A stretch of DNA of 64,000 nt from an uncultured Cellvibrio sp. (GTDB lineage: Bacteria > Pseudomonadota > Gammaproteobacteria > Pseudomonadales > Cellvibrionaceae): positions 186,001 through 250,000 of the forward strand of contig CALFXJ010000005.1 in the NCBI GenBank assembly GCA_937958105.1, written 5' to 3'. The notes under the pieces were generated by a model that had not been told where the DNA came from, did not search any database, and was given only the letters and a program-made list of their open reading frames with translations. The translations under genes and the position numbers were made by a program. Positions 18,342 to 26,736 of this stretch are shown one piece after another. The stretch's first letter is position 1, and every line of letters begins with the position of its first letter.

Positions 18342-19373
18342 ATGACGACTCTTTATAGCCTCGGTCTCGGTGTCGGTACTCACAATGCTAAAGGTGAGTG
18401 GCTGGAAATCTTTTACGCACAACCTGTGCTTAATCCATCAAGCGACACCGTTACCGCTATTTCTAAAACCCTGAACTACACCGGTGGCAATCAGGCTATT
18501 GCCATCACACCAGACCAGGCGGCTGCGCTGGCCGATGCACTGGCGAGTGCCGGTGATGAAACCCAGGCTGCCGTTGCCCGCTCTCTGAGCAAGAGCCAGC
18601 AGCCGCTGGTGGCAACCCTGCTGGAAAGCGACGCAGGCCCCGCCAGCGTGCCAGAAGCTTATTTGAAGCTGCATTTGTTATCCCACCGACTGGTAAAACC
18701 CCACGGCACCAACCTGACCGGGATCTTCGGTGTGCTGCCTAATGTCGCCTGGACCAATCAGGGCGCTATTGATCTGGCAGAGCTGCCCGAACGTCAATTG
18801 CAGGCCCGCCTCAATGGTGAGCTGCTTGAAGTTGCCTGCGTCGATAAATTCCCCAAGATGACCAACTACGTTGTGCCGAAAGGCGTGCGGATCGCGCATA
18901 CGGCACGCGTACGTCTGGGAGCCTACCTCGGCGAAGGCACCACCATCATGCACGAAGGTTTTGTGAACTTTAATGCGGGCACCGAAGGCCCGGCGATGAT
19001 TGAAGGCCGCATCTCTGCCGGCGTATTTGTCGGTGCAGGCTCTGACCTGGGCGGTGGCAGTTCTACCATGGGCACCCTGTCCGGTGGTGGCAACATTGTG
19101 ATCTCTGTCGGCAAGGAATCTTTGATCGGCGCCAACGCCGGTATCGGCATTCCCTTGGGCGATCGCTGCAAAGTCGAATCCGGTCTGTACATTACTGCAG
19201 GAACCAAAGTCGTTTTACTGGACGATAAAGGTGAAGAAGTAAAAACTGTGAAAGCGCGTGAGCTGGCTGAAGTGTCGGATCTGGTGTTCCGCCGCAATTC
19301 CATCACTGGACGCGTGGAAGCGGTCACCAACAAAAGTGCGCTGCAACTGAACGCGGCGCTGCACAGTAACTAA
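18342..19373 (+). CDS. dapD: 2,3,4,5-tetrahydropyridine-2,6-dicarboxylate N-succinyltransferase
   Basis: Succinylates tetrahydrodipicolinate in diaminopimelate synthesis, the step before DapC. The 343-aa protein is of the long, Pseudomonas-like DapD class. The C-terminal half is a left-handed beta helix of hexapeptide repeats (RIAHTARVRLGAYLGEGTTI through GNIVISVGKESLIGANAGIG). RBS AGGAAAG sits 5 bp before the ATG, within the second copy of a tandem duplication. Confidence 0.96.
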   Translation: MTTLYSLGLGVGTHNAKGEWLEIFYAQPVLNPSSDTVTAISKTLNYTGGNQAIAITPDQAAALADALASAGDETQAAVARSLSKSQQPLVATLLESDAGPASVPEAYLKLHLLSHRLVKPHGTNLTGIFGVLPNVAWTNQGAIDLAELPERQLQARLNGELLEVACVDKFPKMTNYVVPKGVRIAHTARVRLGAYLGEGTTIMHEGFVNFNAGTEGPAMIEGRISAGVFVGAGSDLGGGSSTMGTLSGGGNIVISVGKESLIGANAGIGIPLGDRCKVESGLYITAGTKVVLLDDKGEEVKTVKARELAEVSDLVFRRNSITGRVEAVTNKSALQLNAALHSN

Positions 19374-19438
19374 CCGTCTTTGCATAACCTGCTCATGGCT
19401 GTCGATGTGGGTGGAGTTGTGTGAGGTCTAACTTCATC

Positions 19439-19470
19439 GTCGGATTACGCCGCGCTGCGGCTGATCCGAC
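19439..19470. repeat. GTCGGATTA palindromic repeat, copy 6
   Basis: GTCGGATTACGCCGCGC then GCGGCTGATCCGAC. Located in the dapD-yebC gap, ending about 20 bp before the GGGAG Shine-Dalgarno of the next gene. Confidence 0.8.
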
Positions 19471-19496
19471 CAACATAAACATATCGGGAGACAGCT

Positions 19497-20198
19497 ATGG
19501 GCGCCCAGTGGAAAGCAAAACACCGTGAGGCGGCAGCAAATGCCAAGGGTAAATTATTTACCAAACTGACCAAGGAAATCATGATTGCGGCGCGCAATGG
19601 TGCAGACCCCGACATGAATCCGCGCTTGCGTCTGGCAGTAGAGCAGGCGAAGAAGGCGTCCATGACCCGCGAGACACTGGAGCGGGCTATTAAGAAAGGT
19701 TCGGGCCAGCTGGACGGTGCCGTGAACTATGAAAAGGTTACCTACGAAGGTTTTGCTCCACATCAGGTGCCGGTAATTGTGGAGTGTCTGACGGACAATG
19801 TTAATCGCACCATCTCCAGCATGCGTGTGCTGTTCCGCAAAGGCCAGCTTGGTTCATCCGGCTCAGTCTCCTGGGATTTTGATCATGTGGGCTTGATTGA
19901 GGCCTCACCGACAAATGCGGATGCTGACCCTGAACTAGCAGCCATCGAAGCCGGCGCTCAGGACTTTGAGGCCGGTGAAGATGGTGCAACGCTGTTTATT
20001 ACCGATACCACCGACCTCGACCTCGTTTGCCGTGCGTTACCCGCTCAAGGTTTTACGGTCGAATCTGCCAAGCTCGGTTACCGCCCCAAAAACCCTGTCA
20101 GTCTCAGCGGTGAAGCATTGGAAGAAGTTGAAAACTTTCTTGCGGCAATTGACGGAGATGATGACGTACAGGAAGTGTATGCAGGACTGTCAGATTAA
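19497..20198 (+). CDS. YebC/TACO1-family protein
   Basis: 233-aa three-domain protein with the family signature GKLFTKLTKEIMIAARNGAD, a NPRLRLAVEQAKKASM segment and the VKYxxGxx-type middle region (NYEKVTYEGFAPHQVPVIVE). Members are annotated as transcription regulators (PmpR), but recent work on YebC/TACO1 points to help for ribosomes at proline stretches. The N-terminus (MGAQWKAKHREAAANAK) lacks the MAGHSKW start of classical YebC, so this is a second subfamily, closer to YeeN-like proteins by eye. RBS GGGAG precedes the ATG. Confidence 0.88.
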   Translation: MGAQWKAKHREAAANAKGKLFTKLTKEIMIAARNGADPDMNPRLRLAVEQAKKASMTRETLERAIKKGSGQLDGAVNYEKVTYEGFAPHQVPVIVECLTDNVNRTISSMRVLFRKGQLGSSGSVSWDFDHVGLIEASPTNADADPELAAIEAGAQDFEAGEDGATLFITDTTDLDLVCRALPAQGFTVESAKLGYRPKNPVSLSGEALEEVENFLAAIDGDDDVQEVYAGLSD

Positions 20199-20212
20199 TT
20201 TGACGAGCATGC

Positions 20213-20248
20213 GTCGGATGACGCCGCTGCGCGGCTGATCCGACCTAC
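20213..20248. repeat. GTCGGAT palindromic repeat, copy 7
   Basis: GTCGGATGACGCCGCTG then CGCGGCTGATCCGACCTAC. Its right edge meets the AGGAG Shine-Dalgarno of the TM2 gene with no intervening base, so the repeat forms the end of the leader of that gene. Confidence 0.8.
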
Positions 20249-20260
20249 AGGAGATGGATG

Positions 20261-20653
20261 ATGCAAAGAATACCAACGCATTCAGTTTTAATCGGTTATA
20301 TCACATGGATTGTGGGATTTATGGGCGCACACCGGTTTTATTTTGGAAAGCCGCTCACCGGTACCCTGTGGTTTTTTACACTGGGTTTACTCGGCATCGG
20401 CTGGCTGATCGATATCTTTCTGATCCCGTCCATGGCACGCGAAGCTGAGAGCCGTTTCCGCCCCGGTCCGATCGATTATTCCGTCGCCTGGATTCTGCTG
20501 GCATTTCTCGGCCTCCTCGGGGTTCATCGCATGTATATGGGCAAATGGATAACCGGTCTCATTTATCTGTTCACCCTGGGCCTGTTCGGTTTAGGCTGGC
20601 TCTATGACCTGTGGACATTGAACAGCCAGATCGACGAACGCAATCGCTATTAA
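20261..20653 (+). CDS. Membrane protein with two tandem TM2 domains
   Basis: 130 aa. Two homologous halves are visible: GFMGAHRFYFGKPLTGTLWF (about 17-36) and GLLGVHRMYMGKWITGLIYL (about 85-104). Each is followed by a second hydrophobic segment ending in GxGWLxD, i.e. two TM2 units and four membrane segments in all. TM2 proteins normally carry one unit; function is unknown in bacteria. Start chosen at ATG 20261, seven bases after AGGAG; ATG 20258 is only four bases from it. Confidence 0.85.
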   Translation: MQRIPTHSVLIGYITWIVGFMGAHRFYFGKPLTGTLWFFTLGLLGIGWLIDIFLIPSMAREAESRFRPGPIDYSVAWILLAFLGLLGVHRMYMGKWITGLIYLFTLGLFGLGWLYDLWTLNSQIDERNRY

Positions 20654-20661
20654 CTCCTGAT

Positions 20662-20701
20662 GTAGGTCGGATTAGACGCCCCGCGTCGTAATCCGACCTA
20701 C
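20662..20701. repeat. GTCGGATTA palindromic repeat, copy 8
   Basis: GTAGGTCGGATTAGACG then CGTCGTAATCCGACCTAC, a nearly perfect palindrome filling the gap between the convergent TM2 and DUF4340 genes. It could act as a bidirectional hairpin at both 3' ends. Confidence 0.85.
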
Positions 20702-20710
20702 TGGGTATTG

Positions 20711-21655
20711 TTATCCTTTGCTCTCCTTCTCTTCAGTGTTTTCTTTTTGTTCTTCCACCTTCACGGCCAGTTGCGGCTGACGTATCTGGGTGATGCGATC
20801 ATAGTCGAACTGGCTGAGAGTAAATGCCTGAGACTGATCGCTGCGTTTAACGAAGTAATTGTCATCCTGTTTCAGGAATTCGTATTGCAGCTCTCCGCCG
20901 GCTGCACCGACAGTGATAACAACCGGCTCGCCTTGAGGCTGCTGCTCCGCCACATTAATGATGCGCAGATTGGTCAGCGCATTAGCCAGCTCCTGCGCTT
21001 TTTCGGCATCAACCGTTACCTGGTCTTCACCCCCGTCAGCCTCCTTTGCTGTACCAGCCAATATCCATTCCTCGCCTGCCTTTTGCAGTTCGTAGTCGGG
21101 TCCTTTGATCTTCTGCAGGTCCTTCGCACCGAGCAGTGTTTTATCCAGCCATTCCAGGGGCGCTGCCGGCATGTCGAAGCTGTTCAGATTAACCGCGTAG
21201 ACTTCTGAGTCATCTGGGCGGCGCGCATGGACCTTGCGGAATCCGGGTGAGGTTCCGAGCAATACTTCGCCCACTTTTTTGTCACCGTTGAACAACTGAA
21301 GCTTACGCTGGAATTTCTTCTCACCCACCTCGAAACGTTCGTGGCTTGATGTGGTGGTGGCAACCGGCCAGCGCACTTGCACGGCCTGCAGTTTATCCAG
21401 CAGCTCCGGCACCTTCTGATCAACGACCGGCAACTCGTGCAGATCCGGCAGCCGCCATTGATCTCCGGATTTCTGCAAGGTCACAGTGTTTTCTGCATCG
21501 GCAATAACCAGTTTATCAATTGCCGCAGATTCAAAACTCAGCAGAGGTTCATTGCTCGCCTGGGGCATGGACTGCTCTTTGTAAAAAAAGAGCACGCCAG
21601 CCAAAACGATTTGCGCCGCTAATAAACCCGCTAACCAGCTATGATATTTTTTCAT
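20711..21655 (-). CDS. DUF4340 domain protein of a Gld-like ABC system
   Basis: 314 aa. An N-terminal membrane anchor (WLAGLLAAQIVLAGVLFFY) is followed by a periplasmic region with the DUF4340 pattern: VDKLVI-type beta strands, a WRLPDLHELPVVDQKV segment and a GxSPGFRKVHAR segment. The C-terminus is a charged EEQKENTEEKESKG tail. It starts 10 bp after the GldG-like gene, and such genes commonly close this ABC cluster. Role unknown; probably a periplasmic partner of the permease. Confidence 0.8.
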   Translation of the reverse strand: MKKYHSWLAGLLAAQIVLAGVLFFYKEQSMPQASNEPLLSFESAAIDKLVIADAENTVTLQKSGDQWRLPDLHELPVVDQKVPELLDKLQAVQVRWPVATTTSSHERFEVGEKKFQRKLQLFNGDKKVGEVLLGTSPGFRKVHARRPDDSEVYAVNLNSFDMPAAPLEWLDKTLLGAKDLQKIKGPDYELQKAGEEWILAGTAKEADGGEDQVTVDAEKAQELANALTNLRIINVAEQQPQGEPVVITVGAAGGELQYEFLKQDDNYFVKRSDQSQAFTLSQFDYDRITQIRQPQLAVKVEEQKENTEEKESKG

Positions 21656-21664
21656 CTCTTGCTC

Positions 21665-24535
21665 CTAGTTTGCGAGTAATTGTTGATAGCCTTTCTGACG
21701 TGAGCGGTTTATCTGATACCGCACTCCCGCCACAATCAATAACGCCAGCAAAGCCAGGCCGTAATTCAAATACTCCCAGAAGAGTTGCGTGCTGTGCTCC
21801 AAGGTCGGGAGGGTGCGGTTAAAATTGCCCCGCGAACGAATGCTGAGCAGACCCGCATCTTCCAGCGCCCAGTCGACTGTATTGGCCATCAACTGCAGGC
21901 TGTTGAGATAATCACCGCCGCCGGCAGCACTGGCCATCTGCAACAACTGGTCAGTCAGGAATTCGTTGGAACTGAACAGGATGATGCGCGCAGATTCAGG
22001 AGAACGTTCAATCACTCCTGAGACAGTGGGCGCAGTCTCCGCCGCATCCTCACCCTCTTTTACTTCAGCCTGATTCAGCAGCGGCGACGCTTTACCAGCG
22101 AAGTAGGAATCAAACCGGCCTGCCGACACCACACCAAGCAGGTGGGATTTCTGTTCGCCTTCTGGAACATAACGACTCATGGCACCACCATCGATACGCG
22201 GCATGACTTCGGTAGAGCTGGACAGCCAGGCATTGGGCGAGGAGCGCAGTAACTCGGTCACTTGCCGGCTCTGTTGTTTCTCCTGCTCAACAATGATCGG
22301 TGAAGCCCAGGCCATGGTGGTCTGCGGCAGGTTTGCGGTGATTGGGCTGTCATGACTTAAGCCATCGCCACGAATATCGACAAAGTAGGGATAATCCAGC
22401 ATCCGGATTTCCTGCACCGTAAAGCCACCGATATTGCGGGCCACGGGCACGGGGAACGGCATATTCTGCGTATCCATCACCAGCTGGTTTTCGATACGCA
22501 AACCGTGGTGTTCCAGCCACTCCTGCAGTCCACTGGTCTGCAGAGCGATGTTCAGGCTGCGGTTGGACACATTGGCCGCATAAGGCGCAGTGGTCGCGAT
22601 AACCGTACCGCCCTGCATCAGGAACTGGTCCACGGCGAAAAGTTGTTTTTCGTCGAGATTTTTAGGCGCGGCCAGCACCAGAATATCCGCCTGGCCCGAT
22701 ACACTGCCATCGCTCAAGTCTTCACTGATCACATTCAGTTCTGCACCGAGGAAGTTTTGCAGCTGAGTGAACTGAGCAGAGCTCATGCCGCCGAATTGAT
22801 GATGCGCGGCAGGTTCAGGGGTAACCATCGCAACGGTTTTAGCGAAGCCGCTGGCGAATCGCTTGATGGCTGAGGACAGATTGCGCTCGAAGCTGGTCTC
22901 ACTCAGGTCATCCAGTGGAATCTGTACCACCTGTTCTCCCTGCCCAAGCGTCAGGTAGAAATAAAAACGATCATCGCCGAACAGATTAGAGGCCATAGGC
23001 TGAAAGCCATAATCCTGCAGAATCTGCTGGCCTAGCGCGCCACCATTTGCGTCCGGGTCCAGAACATTCACCTGCAGACGGCCCTGTGATTGCTGCTGCA
23101 TTTTTTCTACCTGAGCAGTGACGACCTGCTTGAACGCCTGCAGGGGCTGCGGCAGACGATCTTCCGCCGAGATGTACGCATTGAAGGTCAGCTCACCTTT
23201 CACGGTATCAAAGAGATTGCCGCCAGCCTGATAGGTATGCAGAACTTTTCTGATAGCGCGGGTGAGATCATGCTCGGGATTGCGCAGCTGTACATCAAGA
23301 TCCCCTTCGCCACGAGCTTTGATTTCTATCAGTTCACGGAATCCCAGAACCTGATATTCATCGCCGTACTGCACCAGTACGTTGAAGTAAGAGTTCACCA
23401 CGGATGCCTGATAGCGATCAGCCACTTGAAACGGAACCGGTTGAATGGCGTACTTCTGGTTGGCTTCTTCTTCAAGCTCCGGCTGGGTGACCGGATCAAT
23501 AAATTCCACCCGCACGCGGCCATCGCTGACCACCGCATACTCCTGCATCAGGTCGCGCAGCTGCGGTACCAGCGGTGATAACAGCGGATGCGTTTTGCTG
23601 CTGAAATAGCCGCGCAGCAGCAAGGGCTCCTGTAGCTGCTGCAGGTACTCTTCAGTGGCCTGCGAGATGGTGTATTGGTTGCCTGCTGTTGCATCAATGC
23701 GCAGGCTGTTGACCTGCCCCAGCCAGAAATTTGCACCCACGGCATTAGCCACCAGCAGCGCCGTCATCACCCGCCAGCCGGTATGGTGTTCACGACTGCC
23801 GGTCAGTGCCCAACGCTCACGTTCCAGTGAGAAGGTATTTAACGTAAGGAATACAGCGATCAGGCTCAGGTAATAATAGAGATCGCGCAGATCAACCACA
23901 CCTCGGGTAATAGATTCAAAGCGCGAGCCAGTGCCCAGCAGGCGCAGCCATTCTCCCGCCTGATTACCGAAGAAATCGGTGAGCGTTTTGCTGCCCAACA
24001 GATAGAAGATACCGCACACGGCCACCGCCGTAATCAGGCTCACGATCTGATTTTCGCTGCGGGATGAAACAAACAAACCGATGCTGAGATAAGCCGCACC
24101 CAACAGGAAGGTCGCCAGATAACCGGCCCACACCGGACCCCAGTCCAGATCACCGATGATGGCTACCGTGATGGGTAGAGGTAAAGTAATCAACAGCGCA
24201 ATGGCCAGCAATGACAGACAGCCGACAAATTTACCCACTACAAAATGCCACAACGGCACCGGCTGGGTCAGCACATGTTCGAGCGTACCGGTGCGCCGTT
24301 CCTCACTCCACATACGCATGGTGAGTGTGCTGGCGAGGAAGATCAGCAACACCGGCATCCACTCAAATAGTGGACGCACATCGGCGATATTGCGCGAGAA
24401 AAACGACTCGCCCCAGAAGAAAATAAACAGGGTTACTGCGGCAAAGACCGCCAGGAAAAGATAGGCCACAGGTGAGGAAAAAAATAAGGTTATTTCCTTA
24501 CCGGCAATGCGGCGAATGGTGCGCTTAGGCTGCAT
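21665..24535 (-). CDS. ABC-2 permease fused to GldG-like ABC-auxiliary domain
   Basis: 956 aa. Residues about 1-240 are a GldF-like ABC-2 permease with six hydrophobic segments and the MRMWSEERRTGTLEHVLTQPV motif. Residues about 260-930 form a GldG-like extracytoplasmic domain (ABC_transp_aux), ending in a last membrane helix and a basic tail. In Flavobacterium GldF and GldG are separate proteins; here they are one chain. ATG 24535 is preferred; a GTG at 24544 is possible. It overlaps the upstream ATPase gene by 11 bp. The substrate is unknown and gliding is not implied. Confidence 0.88.
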   Translation of the reverse strand: MQPKRTIRRIAGKEITLFFSSPVAYLFLAVFAAVTLFIFFWGESFFSRNIADVRPLFEWMPVLLIFLASTLTMRMWSEERRTGTLEHVLTQPVPLWHFVVGKFVGCLSLLAIALLITLPLPITVAIIGDLDWGPVWAGYLATFLLGAAYLSIGLFVSSRSENQIVSLITAVAVCGIFYLLGSKTLTDFFGNQAGEWLRLLGTGSRFESITRGVVDLRDLYYYLSLIAVFLTLNTFSLERERWALTGSREHHTGWRVMTALLVANAVGANFWLGQVNSLRIDATAGNQYTISQATEEYLQQLQEPLLLRGYFSSKTHPLLSPLVPQLRDLMQEYAVVSDGRVRVEFIDPVTQPELEEEANQKYAIQPVPFQVADRYQASVVNSYFNVLVQYGDEYQVLGFRELIEIKARGEGDLDVQLRNPEHDLTRAIRKVLHTYQAGGNLFDTVKGELTFNAYISAEDRLPQPLQAFKQVVTAQVEKMQQQSQGRLQVNVLDPDANGGALGQQILQDYGFQPMASNLFGDDRFYFYLTLGQGEQVVQIPLDDLSETSFERNLSSAIKRFASGFAKTVAMVTPEPAAHHQFGGMSSAQFTQLQNFLGAELNVISEDLSDGSVSGQADILVLAAPKNLDEKQLFAVDQFLMQGGTVIATTAPYAANVSNRSLNIALQTSGLQEWLEHHGLRIENQLVMDTQNMPFPVPVARNIGGFTVQEIRMLDYPYFVDIRGDGLSHDSPITANLPQTTMAWASPIIVEQEKQQSRQVTELLRSSPNAWLSSSTEVMPRIDGGAMSRYVPEGEQKSHLLGVVSAGRFDSYFAGKASPLLNQAEVKEGEDAAETAPTVSGVIERSPESARIILFSSNEFLTDQLLQMASAAGGGDYLNSLQLMANTVDWALEDAGLLSIRSRGNFNRTLPTLEHSTQLFWEYLNYGLALLALLIVAGVRYQINRSRQKGYQQLLAN

Positions 24536-25490
24536 GGCGGACACCCTCCTTTTCTACAGCACCGGTTTGCTGATTGACTTCGCGGAACAATGACTCGAGG
24601 TCACGCACTTCGGCATGGAGCTGATACAGGTCTGCACCTGCACCGAGCACCGCTTTCGCCAGTGCGGCACTCACGCTATCCATGTCGGCTGACTCGGCAA
24701 GCGTTACACGGACGTGTGCTCTTGAATCCCCCGCAGTCTGCTGCTCAAACACTTCCACACCGGCAATCTGCGCAAGCGCACCAGTTGCGGAGTCGTCCAG
24801 CGGACTGGTGATCAGTTTCAGGTAGCGGCTCTGACGCAGGTTGTCCAGACGGGCATCAATAACCAGCTTGCCGCCGCGCACCATCAAGACACGGTCACAA
24901 AGAGCGTCGACTTCCTGCATGATGTGGGTGGAGAGGATGACCGTGGCTTCCTTGGCCAGCTCGCGGATCAGTTCACGCATCTGCAGTGTCTGGGTCGGAT
25001 CGAGACCATTGGTAGGTTCGTCAAGGATCAGCAGGCTGGGCTTGCCCAGAATTGCCTGGGCCACGCCGACCCGCTGTTTATAACCGCGCGACAAGGTCGC
25101 GATGGGAGCGAGTAATTTGTCGCTGATGGCGGTGGCAGTGAGGGCGCGCTTTATCTCCGCCTGTTTTTCCACGCCCGTCAGGCCTTTGAGGGACGCCGCA
25201 TAATCCAGGTAATCCGCCACGGTCATCTCCGGATACACCGGCAGACTTTCCGGCAGGTAACCGATTTTCTGCTGCACTTTTTTCAGCTGCTGGCCGAGGT
25301 CCGTCCCGTCCATTGTGATCTGGCCGCCGCTCGGCTCGAGGTAGCCACTGAGCATCTTCATGATAGTGGTTTTACCGGCCCCGTTATGGCCAAGCAGACC
25401 GACGATTTCACCTTTTCCGATTGAGAAGGTCACACCGTCTACCGCAACAAAATCGCCGTAGGTGCGCCTCAGAGATTTTACGTCAAGCAT
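24525..25490 (-). CDS. ABC transporter ATPase, GldA/NatA-like
   Basis: 321 aa with complete nucleotide-binding motifs: Walker A GLLGHNGAGKTTIMKML (about 34-50), signature LSRGYKQRVGVAQA, Walker B LLILDEPTNGLDP and H-loop LSTHIMQEV, then a roughly 100-residue C-terminal extension. ATG 25490 is the start: GGAGGG lies five bases upstream, and the ATG at 25502 overlaps that Shine-Dalgarno sequence. It provides energy to the fused permease encoded directly downstream. Confidence 0.93.
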   Translation of the reverse strand: MLDVKSLRRTYGDFVAVDGVTFSIGKGEIVGLLGHNGAGKTTIMKMLSGYLEPSGGQITMDGTDLGQQLKKVQQKIGYLPESLPVYPEMTVADYLDYAASLKGLTGVEKQAEIKRALTATAISDKLLAPIATLSRGYKQRVGVAQAILGKPSLLILDEPTNGLDPTQTLQMRELIRELAKEATVILSTHIMQEVDALCDRVLMVRGGKLVIDARLDNLRQSRYLKLITSPLDDSATGALAQIAGVEVFEQQTAGDSRAHVRVTLAESADMDSVSAALAKAVLGAGADLYQLHAEVRDLESLFREVNQQTGAVEKEGVRHAA

Positions 25491-25855
25491 AAAGCCCTCC
25501 ATAAATAGACGTAAGTAATGGAGACAAAAGTAAAAATAAATTTAATTAATTTTTACGCGAAACTGCGGCGGATACCGTGCGGCTTTGAGACGGCAGATAG
25601 TCAAGGTATACATTGTTATTTTTCCTGATTATCGGGATTTTATTTCGTTCAACATGCACAAAATGAAATTAGCGCCGCTTAGATAGGGACGCTTTTTAAA
25701 AGTTCAAGAGTTGTTTCTTGCTCGCTTTTTATATGCAGGGTGGCAAAAATTGGCTCAACTTTTTTACGGGTGATATTGATTTCCGGTGGTGGATTATTTT
25801 GTTCGGGGATGATTGAGTTTCGAGCGTCGAATTATGGTGCGGAATGTCGGATTAC
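25491..25855. other. A/T-rich intergenic stretch, no gene seen
   Basis: Upstream region of the ABC operon. It is clearly richer in A/T than its surroundings and has no open frame with a ribosome-binding site. It presumably carries the promoter of the minus-strand ABC operon, but I cannot single out one box. Confidence 0.5.
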
Positions 25856-25883
25856 GGCGTTGGACGCCTAATCCGACCTACGG
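25856..25883. repeat. GTCGGATTA palindromic repeat, copy 9
   Basis: GTCGGATTACGGCGTTGG then CGCCTAATCCGACCTACGG. Last member of the family in the window, about 100 bp upstream of the ibpA promoter. Confidence 0.8.
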
Positions 25884-25979
25884 GGTGCGTATAGTTTGTC
25901 AGGAGAAGCCGGGAGTTTTTTTGAGTTGTGTGGACGTGTTCGCAGGTGGAGTGTGAAAAAAATTTATGAGTTTCAGCCA

Positions 25980-26006
25980 TTGAAATTTTTCCCTGTTGCC
26001 TTAAAT
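25980..26006 (+). promoter_or_regulatory. Sigma-32-like promoter of ibpA
   Basis: ATTGAAA (TTGAAA at 25980-25985), 13 bases, then CCTTAAAT (25999-26006). Compared with the heat-shock consensus CTTGAAA-N11-16-CCCCATNT, the -35 is good and the -10 matches at four of eight positions. The same 13-base spacer occurs at the groES promoter in this window. The predicted transcription start is near 26013. Confidence 0.55.
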
Positions 26007-26014
26007 CAGCTAAT

Positions 26015-26090
26015 GCCCCGGGTCTCTGTGAGAACGGGGCGCTGAGAAACTGACTGTATTTTTTATCGCTTCTTAACGGAGGATATGGTT
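26015..26090 (+). promoter_or_regulatory. ROSE-like RNA thermometer in the ibpA 5' UTR
   Basis: Two hairpins. The first pairs GCCCCG (26015-26020) with CGGGGC (26035-26040) and, inside, TCTC with GAGA around a TGT loop. The second masks the ribosome-binding site: UAUC-G-CUUC (26064-26072) pairs with GGAGGAUA (26078-26085) across a UUAAC loop, with one bulged G (26068) and one U-G pair. A bulged G inside YGCU facing AGGA is the hallmark of ROSE elements, which are known upstream of ibpA genes in gammaproteobacteria. The fold was derived by hand. Confidence 0.75.
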
Positions 26091-26561
26091 ATGAATACAA
26101 TTGATCTCACCCCTCTCTATCGCAGCAGCATCGGTTTTGATCGACTGGGTGCACTGCTGGATACTGCGCTGCGCGCTGAACAGGCTTCTGCCGGTTATCC
26201 CCCGTACAACATCGAAGTCGTTGGTGAAAACCGCTACGGGATCACCCTGGCCGTTGCTGGTTTCGACCGGGACGAGCTGGATATCCAGGTAGAAAAAGGC
26301 GTATTGACCGTCCGCGGCAAAAAATCCGAGGAAGGTAAAGAAGGGCGCAAGTATCTGTACCAAGGCATCGCCACTCGCGCATTCGAGCGCAAATTCAATC
26401 TGGCCGATTACGTCGAAGTGACTGGTGCCGAGTTAACGAACGGTCTGTTGACTATCAGTCTGGTGAAAGAGATTCCGGAGGCGATGAAACCCCGAACTAT
26501 CGCCATCACCCAATCCGGCAATGTGCTTGAACACCAGACCGAGAAAGACAAGGCTGCTTAA
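26091..26561 (+). CDS. ibpA: Small heat-shock protein, IbpA family (Hsp20)
   Basis: ATP-independent holdase binding aggregated proteins for later rescue by DnaK/ClpB. 156 aa with the IbpA-type start MNTIDLTPLYRSSIGFDRL, an alpha-crystallin domain (about 34-125, with GFDRDELDIQVEKGVLTVRG) and an IPEAMKPRTIAI C-terminal part. ATG 26091 is eight bases from GGAGG; the in-frame ATG at 26085 touches the Shine-Dalgarno sequence and is rejected. Control is probably dual, by sigma-32 and a ROSE-like thermometer. Confidence 0.95.
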   Translation: MNTIDLTPLYRSSIGFDRLGALLDTALRAEQASAGYPPYNIEVVGENRYGITLAVAGFDRDELDIQVEKGVLTVRGKKSEEGKEGRKYLYQGIATRAFERKFNLADYVEVTGAELTNGLLTISLVKEIPEAMKPRTIAITQSGNVLEHQTEKDKAA

Positions 26562-26595
26562 CCGGACCGGCATTAAACGCTGCCGGAATCTGGCG

Positions 26596-26619
26596 GGGCG
26601 ACGGCAACTGCCGTCGCCC
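26596..26619 (+). terminator. Hairpin downstream of ibpA
   Basis: Perfect 11-bp stem GGGCGACGGCA / TGCCGTCGCCC with a two-base loop, 35 bp after the ibpA stop. The following bases (ATTTGG) are only weakly T-rich, so termination may be incomplete. Confidence 0.5.
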
Positions 26620-26736
26620 ATTTGGCTTACCCTGTGCCTGCCTCCGTCCCCAACGCCATTCTTTATCGAGCCAGCCTGCCAAAGCTGGTAGAATCGCGGC
26701 CTTTATTCCGGGTAAATCCCTACAGGAAGCCGCGTT

